In this document: piece after piece, positions 38,271-42,735 of the stretch
Layout: each line of letters opens with the position of its first letter
How positions within the stretch are numbered: the stretch's first letter is position 1
IMG/VR virus record: IMGVR_UViG_3300033141_003703
Location: 1-42,735 of that record
DNA from: a virus
DNA: 42,735 bases
Strand: one strand, 5' to 3'
The notes under the pieces: generated by a model
What the model was told of the DNA's origin: nothing
Databases searched by the model: none
Seen by the model: only the letters and a program-made list of their open reading frames with translations
Translations under genes and position numbers: made by a program

Positions 38271-38705
38271 ATGCCAAAAGAGCGAACTAGACAAGTGGCT
38301 CCCCAAGACAAAAAGATTGACGAGGTGCTTGATTTTCTTAAAAGGGAATTAGAGAAGATCAAGGAAGAGGAGTGGGGCAATCTATCCGATAGTGCGCGGG
38401 AGTGGGGCGTTACTCCTAAGAATATTTCTGATTTTATGACCTATGGTCCACAACGCGATCCCTCTTTCAGAACTACTGCCAAGATATTGATGGGAGTATT
38501 GGGGTTTGATCCCTTTAAGGGGATGAGTGTAAAAGAGATGAAATCAGGCAAACCCAGGGATCGGGTAAAAGCTAAATTAGCATTAATATTAAGAAAGGTA
38601 AACGAGTTTTCCCCGGAAATGATAGAGATAGTGGAAGGGACGCTAGATGGTTTAATTGTAGCTACCAAGATAAGTTCCCAATCTATCAATGGTCATCCTG
38701 CCTAA
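38271..38705 (+). CDS. Putative HTH repressor/regulator, 144 residues
   Basis: The product contains WGNLSDSAREWGVTPKNISDF in its middle, a helix-turn-helix-like stretch (ARxxGVTxxxISxF), preceded by a charged helix and followed by a helical C-terminus. It is not a full cI-type repressor with a protease domain. GGAGGAG at 38258-38264 marks ATG 38271; an earlier in-frame ATG at 38241 lacks a good site. It has its own promoter and operator-like repeat and is followed by a terminator. Likely the lysogenic or early regulator. Confidence 0.65.
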   Translation: MPKERTRQVAPQDKKIDEVLDFLKRELEKIKEEEWGNLSDSAREWGVTPKNISDFMTYGPQRDPSFRTTAKILMGVLGFDPFKGMSVKEMKSGKPRDRVKAKLALILRKVNEFSPEMIEIVEGTLDGLIVATKISSQSINGHPA

Positions 38706-38717
38706 CTCTCTCGTAAA

Positions 38718-38746
38718 AGGAGCATTTTTTGCTCCTCTTTTTTTTT
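38718..38746 (+). terminator. Rho-independent terminator after the HTH regulator gene
   Basis: AGGAGCA (38718-38724) and TGCTCCT (38730-38736) form a seven-base-pair stem with a T-loop, followed by C and nine T. It isolates the regulator transcript from the replication operon starting at 38748. Confidence 0.88.
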
Positions 38747-38747
38747 G

Positions 38748-38776
38748 TTGACAAACTTTTCCTATACAGTTATATT
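38748..38776 (+). promoter_or_regulatory. Early replication promoter with operator palindrome in spacer
   Basis: TTGACA (38748-38753), 17 bases and TATATT (38771-38776) form a near-consensus promoter in front of the exonuclease/ERF/primase operon. The spacer contains CCTATACAGTTA, the reverse of the ACTGTATAG core seen at 7561. A factor bound here would block the whole early operon, consistent with repressor control of replication. Confidence 0.85.
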
Positions 38777-38834
38777 GTAAGTGTAGGGAAAACACACCAC
38801 AGGAAAAAACAAATCAATAATCCAAGAGGGAAAA

Positions 38835-39809
38835 GTGGAGCCAATCAAGCTTAATGCTTTTGACGTCGGGGCCTGTGCGCGGAAAGTGGTTTATAAACAC
38901 TTGGGTATGGAACCCAAACCATTTACCCAAAGACAAAAACGAATATTCAAAATGGGGGAACTTCTAGAGGGATTAATTTTGGATAATGCTCCATATGAAG
39001 TTGTGGGCCGGGGATACCATTTACAGGTAGATGTGACCTACCTAACAGGTATTCCAGCTTACTTCAGCCTGAGACAAGACGGGATGGCCTCTGACCCCCT
39101 GGATCGGAATGGGGATTGGATAGTAGAGGCAAAGTCAATGAATTCTAGGGCGTTTGCTCATGCAAAGGCCGAGGGGATCGCGGTATCGCATCCCCAATAT
39201 TTATGGCAAGTAGCGTGCTATCTCAAGGCTTCGGGGGAGAATGATTTTGAGGGAGTTATTTTTGAAATCCTTAATAAGGATAATGCTCAGACTTGGCGGG
39301 AATTTATAGAAAAAGATGTGCTGCTGACTGCCTGGGCACAGGTAGAAGAACGAGCAGCTTACCTAATAAATTGTATAACCAAGAAAGTATTACCTGGTCG
39401 GTCCAGCAATTTACCAACTTGGGCGTGTCTTGGTTCCTATTGTGAATACAGCCATATATGTGAATATGGAGAAGGCCAACGAGAGCATATTCACCACGAT
39501 ACCAACCCTGTAGATAACATTGAAAGTCTTGAGGAATATCACGACTTTTTGTCTTATTGTCAAAACTATATGATTTACCATCAACAACAAAAGGAGGCTG
39601 AAGATCAAAAAAAGACAGCCTACAACAATATTAAAGCCATTATGAAACAATATGGCTTGAAAAACGTTGTTTCCGGTGGGTTTAAGGTAACTTACTCAAG
39701 GTACCCCAGGCAAAGTGTCAACCTTGATCTGATTCCGCCGGGAATTTTGGCAGAGGCAACTACTACTAAAGAAATCAGCAAAATCAGCATCAAAGAGGTC
39801 GAAAAATGA
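38835..39809 (+). CDS. PD-(D/E)XK exonuclease (RecB/Cas4-like)
   Basis: The 324-residue product has a nuclease core with D82 (RQDGMASD), ExK at E98-A-K100 (WIVEAKS) and a following Gln in HPQYLWQVACYL. Cys13 and three C-terminal Cys (WACLGSYCEYSHIC) suggest an iron-sulphur cluster as in Cas4/AddB-type enzymes. It probably resects DNA ends for the ERF annealing protein encoded downstream. It starts with GTG 38835 after GAGGG. The next gene overlaps by four bases. Confidence 0.85.
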   Translation: MEPIKLNAFDVGACARKVVYKHLGMEPKPFTQRQKRIFKMGELLEGLILDNAPYEVVGRGYHLQVDVTYLTGIPAYFSLRQDGMASDPLDRNGDWIVEAKSMNSRAFAHAKAEGIAVSHPQYLWQVACYLKASGENDFEGVIFEILNKDNAQTWREFIEKDVLLTAWAQVEERAAYLINCITKKVLPGRSSNLPTWACLGSYCEYSHICEYGEGQREHIHHDTNPVDNIESLEEYHDFLSYCQNYMIYHQQQKEAEDQKKTAYNNIKAIMKQYGLKNVVSGGFKVTYSRYPRQSVNLDLIPPGILAEATTTKEISKISIKEVEK

Positions 39810-39988
39810 AATGTCCATTTTTAACTTCTACACATGACCATCAGTGTAGGGGGGAGGAGTGTGGATTATGGAGTCCTACCTTCAACCAATGCTCTTTGGC
39901 CGCGATAGCTGAAGTAATGGAAGAGGTGGTAGGGGAACTTGAGGAAATTAAAGAACATTTGGAAATTATTTACCAAAGGGGGTATTAA
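39806..39988 (+). CDS. Small Cys-rich protein, 60 residues
   Basis: The product begins MKCPFL, has CRGEECGLWSPTFNQCSL and then an acidic helix (AEVMEEVVGELEEIKEHLEI). The pattern of CPF...C.GEEC.LW...QC.L followed by a helix is common in small phage proteins placed next to recombination genes. It may bind a metal. The start and end overlap the neighbours, so it is part of the exonuclease-ERF unit. Confidence 0.7.
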   Translation: MKCPFLTSTHDHQCRGEECGLWSPTFNQCSLAAIAEVMEEVVGELEEIKEHLEIIYQRGY

Positions 39989-40656
39989 TGCACTCTGAAA
40001 CAATAGGTAAGTTAGTAGAAGCGTTAGCCAAGGTCCAGCACAAAATACAGAACCCCACCAAAAACGCAGACAATCCGTATTTTAGAAGCAAATACGCGGA
40101 TTTGCCTCATGTTTGGGATTCCTGTAAAAAGCTCTTAAACGAAAATGGCCTAGTGGTGATGCAGACCATGCGCAATGAGAATGATGCTATTACGGTTTAT
40201 ACTATCCTGGCCCACACTTCGGGAGAGTGGGTTCGGAGTGCATTATCTGTTACACCCAAGCAAGATAAAGATGGTTTTATTACCGCCCAGGCTATCGGTA
40301 GCGCCATTACCTATGCGCGCAGATATGCCTTGTCTGCCATTGTGGGGATTACTCCCGATGATGACGACGACGGGGCGGTAGCATCGGGAACAGTAGCACA
40401 ACAAGCACAAAAAAATGCTCCCAAGGTTGAGTTGAATTCAAATGTTTCCGATCAGAGTAATGAGCATAAAAAGGCAAGTCCTGCCCAAATCAAGTATCTC
40501 AAAACCTTGGCGTTGAGAAAACAGGTGGATATAAAAGCATTGTTGCAATACCTGGGGGTCAAGAGCATGGAAGATGTGCTCTTTACTGAGGTTGACAAAG
40601 CTAAAAAATGGATTGAGGAAAAGGCAAATGAAAGAGGAAACAATTCAACTAATTAA
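39988..40656 (+). CDS. erf: ERF-family single-strand annealing protein
   Basis: The 222-residue product matches the ERF superfamily: LVEALAKVQHKIQNPTKNADNP, then FRSKYADLPHVWDSCKKLLNENG, AIGSAITYARRYALSAIVGI and an acidic TPDDDDDGA stretch. It anneals complementary single strands in phage recombination or circularisation. The C-terminal part (PAQIKYLKTLALRKQ...) resembles the helical tail of such proteins. It works with the upstream exonuclease and the SSB. Confidence 0.92.
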   Translation: MHSETIGKLVEALAKVQHKIQNPTKNADNPYFRSKYADLPHVWDSCKKLLNENGLVVMQTMRNENDAITVYTILAHTSGEWVRSALSVTPKQDKDGFITAQAIGSAITYARRYALSAIVGITPDDDDDGAVASGTVAQQAQKNAPKVELNSNVSDQSNEHKKASPAQIKYLKTLALRKQVDIKALLQYLGVKSMEDVLFTEVDKAKKWIEEKANERGNNSTN

Positions 40657-40864
40657 TACCCTAACGATAATGGCCCTTAGTAAAATGCGGAAGGAAATGG
40701 AATTATCCTGCACCTTTTCCAATATGGATTTATTATATATTGTGATTAGGGCTAAATTTCCCTACCTTTCGATATCAGAAAGAGAGGCCATCCTGGAAGA
40801 TTTTCGGCAGTCAATTATTATGTCAATTCATCTACCAGAAAAGGAGTTAGAAAATAATGTATGA
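40628..40864 (+). CDS. Hypothetical protein, 78 residues
   Basis: Unrecognised, with alternating hydrophobic and charged residues (NTLTIMALSKMRKEMEL, LSISEREAILEDFRQSI) and no Cys motif. ATG 40628 is chosen because it lies within the ERF end with an AAAGG-like lead; a codon at 40574 would add 18 residues buried in the ERF gene. It overlaps the next start by eight bases. Confidence 0.55.
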   Translation: MKEETIQLINTLTIMALSKMRKEMELSCTFSNMDLLYIVIRAKFPYLSISEREAILEDFRQSIIMSIHLPEKELENNV

Positions 40865-41354
40865 CAAAATAATTACTCCGGGAAGTAATCAAAATATTGA
40901 TCCCTTTTGTCCATACAAGACTGAACCCCAACCATATGCACCACCGGAACGCTGTTGGGAGGGCCAAATAACGGAACAGGAAACCATTCAATGGCCCCCG
41001 CCCCAAGCTAAACGGAGTAATGATGCAGATAACGTCCGTTATGATCTTATTACTCCCGTGGGCCTCCGGCGATTAGCCGAAACATACCGTGAGGGTTGTG
41101 AAAAATATGGAGATCATAATTGGCGGAATGCCACTAAGGATAATAAGGGTTTTCAGTTCTCAGACTTAATTAACCATGCTATAAACCACATCTATCTTTA
41201 CTTAATGGGGGATAATGCAGAGGATCACTTGGCTCATGCCGTGTGGAATTTAATGACTCTTATGCACTTTGAAGAAGAAAGGCCGGAGTTGAACGATATT
41301 AGAACGGTAATAGGGGATCGGCAGAAGTTCAACAAGGTATCTCCCAAGGAATAA
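40857..41354 (+). CDS. dATP/dGTP diphosphohydrolase-like protein (DUF5664 type)
   Basis: The 165-residue product has RYDLITPVGLRRLAETYREG, EKYGDHNWRNA, FSDLINHAINHIYLYLMG and DHLAHAVWNLMTLMHFEE. This is the pattern of the phage dATP/dGTP diphosphohydrolase N-terminal family, a MazG-fold-like helical domain. It probably trims dNTP pools. The N-terminal 50 residues are Pro-rich and low in structure. No PurZ-type gene is present, so there is no sign of a modified-adenine pathway. AAGGAG at 40840-40845 serves ATG 40857. Confidence 0.82.
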   Translation: MYDKIITPGSNQNIDPFCPYKTEPQPYAPPERCWEGQITEQETIQWPPPQAKRSNDADNVRYDLITPVGLRRLAETYREGCEKYGDHNWRNATKDNKGFQFSDLINHAINHIYLYLMGDNAEDHLAHAVWNLMTLMHFEEERPELNDIRTVIGDRQKFNKVSPKE

Positions 41355-41361
41355 TTTTGCC

Positions 41362-42735
41362 TTGAAACTTACGGAACAGTTAAAAAAAGCAGCCTTACAA
41401 TACGCTTACCGGGGATGGCACGTGATCCCCATACACGGAATAATAAAGGGTATCTGCACCTGCAATCATGGCAGGGGGTGTGCTTGCCCAGGCAAGCACC
41501 CCCTAACTAAAAACGGACTTAAAGACGCTACCATTGACCCTCAGGTTATTGAGGGGTGGTGGAAAAAATGGCCCAATGCCAACGTGGGTATCGTGACTGG
41601 AGCTATCTCTGGTCTGGTGGTATTGGATATTGACTGTAAGAATGACGGCCTGGAAACGATTTATGAGGTTGAAAAGACACATGGGCAGTTACCCAAAACG
41701 CCCATGGTTTATACCGGGGGAGGGGGGCTTCATTATTTCTTCCAGTATATCGGTAGGATAGGTTCCCGGAACGGGCTTTTGCAGGGGGTTGATGTAAAGG
41801 GAGATGGGGGATACGTGGTCGCACCACCATCCCTCCATGTCAGCGGCAGTCAATACCAATGGGGTGAGGGGGGGACTCCTGAACCTCTCCCTAGCTGGTT
41901 AATCAGGTTAATGGTCAATGGGGAAAACTTCAATCAATCCAAGGTTGACTCTCCCTTCAAGCGTGGGAGTAGGGTAATAAATTTCAACCAGGGGGGGCGG
42001 GATGAAACACTGTTCCATATTGCTAATTCCCTAAAACGGTCCGGCATGAGCATAGAAGATACAATCATGGTTGTTTGCGCCCTTGCCAACCAATGTAACC
42101 CCCCTTTTGCGGAGCGCGATGCCATTGCAAAGGTCGAATCGGCCTATAAGCGATCTGATAATCTATCCCAAGAGGTAAGGGAATGGGTATTGGCTGCTCC
42201 TGGCATTTTCAAGTTAAATGATCTCATAAGGGATTTGGGAATTACTGATAGGGGTTCCAAAAAAAATATATCCAAGATTTTGGAGCGTTTAGTGAGTGAG
42301 GGACTGATCTCTCGTACGGGCAAACAAAGGGGGGTTTTTAGGAGAAAAGACGATGCCCTGGAGAAGATTGACTTTATGAACGCTGACACTACAAGGATAT
42401 TACCCATAAAGTGGCCTTTTGAACTGGAAAACTTTGTCAATATCTACCCCAAAAATATTGTCGTGATAGCAGGAGCATCCAATGCAGGGAAAACCGCTTT
42501 TATGCTGGAATTGGCCCGAATTAATCTTGATCGGTTTCCCATTCGCTACCTGTCTTCAGAGATGGGACCGGAGGAATTAAAGCTCCGGTTGTCAAAGTTT
42601 GATATACCCATGGAATATTGGCAACCCCTGAATGTTTTTGAGAGGGCGACCAATTTTCCTGACGCCATTGAACCCAATTCAATCAATCTTATTGACTACT
42701 TGGAAGTCAGCCAGGATTTCTATGCAGTGGGTGAA
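41362..42735 (+). CDS. Primase-polymerase/helicase, N-terminal part (continues at base 1)
   Basis: TTG 41362 opens a 545-residue gene that crosses the circle joint. Residues 1-190 form a bifunctional primase-polymerase domain: a Cys/His segment (CTCNHGRGCACPGKHP), D89-I-D91 for metal binding, H124, and VDVKGDGGYVVAPPS. A linker with a winged-helix-like segment (near 280-340) joins a RecA-like ATPase with Walker A AGASNAGKT (370-378). It primes and unwinds DNA at the phage origin; no DNA polymerase gene is present. The ribosome site is weak (AAGGA near 41346). Confidence 0.88.
   Translation, partial: MKLTEQLKKAALQYAYRGWHVIPIHGIIKGICTCNHGRGCACPGKHPLTKNGLKDATIDPQVIEGWWKKWPNANVGIVTGAISGLVVLDIDCKNDGLETIYEVEKTHGQLPKTPMVYTGGGGLHYFFQYIGRIGSRNGLLQGVDVKGDGGYVVAPPSLHVSGSQYQWGEGGTPEPLPSWLIRLMVNGENFNQSKVDSPFKRGSRVINFNQGGRDETLFHIANSLKRSGMSIEDTIMVVCALANQCNPPFAERDAIAKVESAYKRSDNLSQEVREWVLAAPGIFKLNDLIRDLGITDRGSKKNISKILERLVSEGLISRTGKQRGVFRRKDDALEKIDFMNADTTRILPIKWPFELENFVNIYPKNIVVIAGASNAGKTAFMLELARINLDRFPIRYLSSEMGPEELKLRLSKFDIPMEYWQPLNVFERATNFPDAIEPNSINLIDYLEVSQDFYAVGE
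42622..42735. repeat. Terminal direct repeat, right copy
   Basis: This stretch is identical to bases 1-114; see the left copy. When the copies are merged, the helicase frame is continuous, which supports a closed circular sequence. Confidence 0.93.

Noticed and set aside
40857-41354. Part of a 2-aminoadenine (Z-genome) pathway
   Set aside because: The dNTP hydrolase-like family fits, but no PurZ, DatZ or matching polymerase gene is seen in a complete genome.

Overview
The window is one complete circular phage genome. Bases 1-114 recur exactly at 42622-42735, and the helicase gene that runs off the right end continues in frame at base 1, so the unique circle is 42,621 bp. The gene set describes a temperate, short-tailed (podovirus-type) phage: tyrosine integrase with an attP carrying a tRNA-Pro fragment, excisionase-like and repressor-like HTH genes, P22-type portal, N4-gp56-type capsid protein, no tape-measure or sheath genes, and a 1729-residue ejection-type protein. 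The host is probably an anaerobic, outer-membrane-bearing bacterium with strong AGGAG-type ribosome binding sites (for example a diderm relative of Bacillota or a deltaproteobacterium-like lineage). This is inferred from the nested spanin pair, the B12-dependent ribonucleotide reductase, the SleB-type lysin and the base composition. The exact taxon cannot be read from the window.

Layout. (a) 38271-42735 plus 1-10721, + strand: early and replication block. It holds an HTH regulator, PD-(D/E)XK exonuclease, ERF annealing protein, dNTP pyrophosphohydrolase-like protein, primase-polymerase/helicase, SSB, SleB-type hydrolase, dCMP deaminase, beta-class DNA methyltransferase, class II ribonucleotide reductase with an intein, RuvC-like resolvase, MazG-like protein, C5 methyltransferase and many small Cys-rich proteins. 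It ends with a GC-rich unknown gene. (b) 10729-31987, - strand: late block. Read in its own direction it runs terminase, portal, scaffold, capsid, connector, tail/stabiliser, ejection proteins, giant transglycosylase/zincin protein, tailspike, small membrane protein, phosphoesterase, holin, spanins. (c) 31988-32743: non-coding; two six-copy TGACGACA iteron arrays flank an AT-rich, palindrome-rich core, the best candidate for the replication origin. (d) 32744-33424, - strand: a basic zinc-finger protein next to the origin. (e) 33714-36699, + strand: small early proteins separated by strong hairpins. (f) 36700-38240: attP, integrase, excisionase-like gene and the regulatory region of the HTH gene.

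How it fits together. The phage carries much of its own nucleotide supply (RNR, dCMP deaminase, MazG-like and DUF5664-like proteins), replication priming and helicase, SSB and recombination, but no DNA polymerase, so it must use a host polymerase. Two orphan methyltransferases probably protect its DNA. A short palindromic element, roughly TTTTACTG-TA-TAGTA, lies in the -35/-10 spacer of several promoters on both strands and looks like a genome-wide operator.

Most unusual points: the RNR intein sits directly before the radical cysteine but lacks the normal C-terminal His-Asn; the C5 methyltransferase gene carries a second recognisable protein in another frame; and a structured RNA leader of unknown class lies at 8314-8432.
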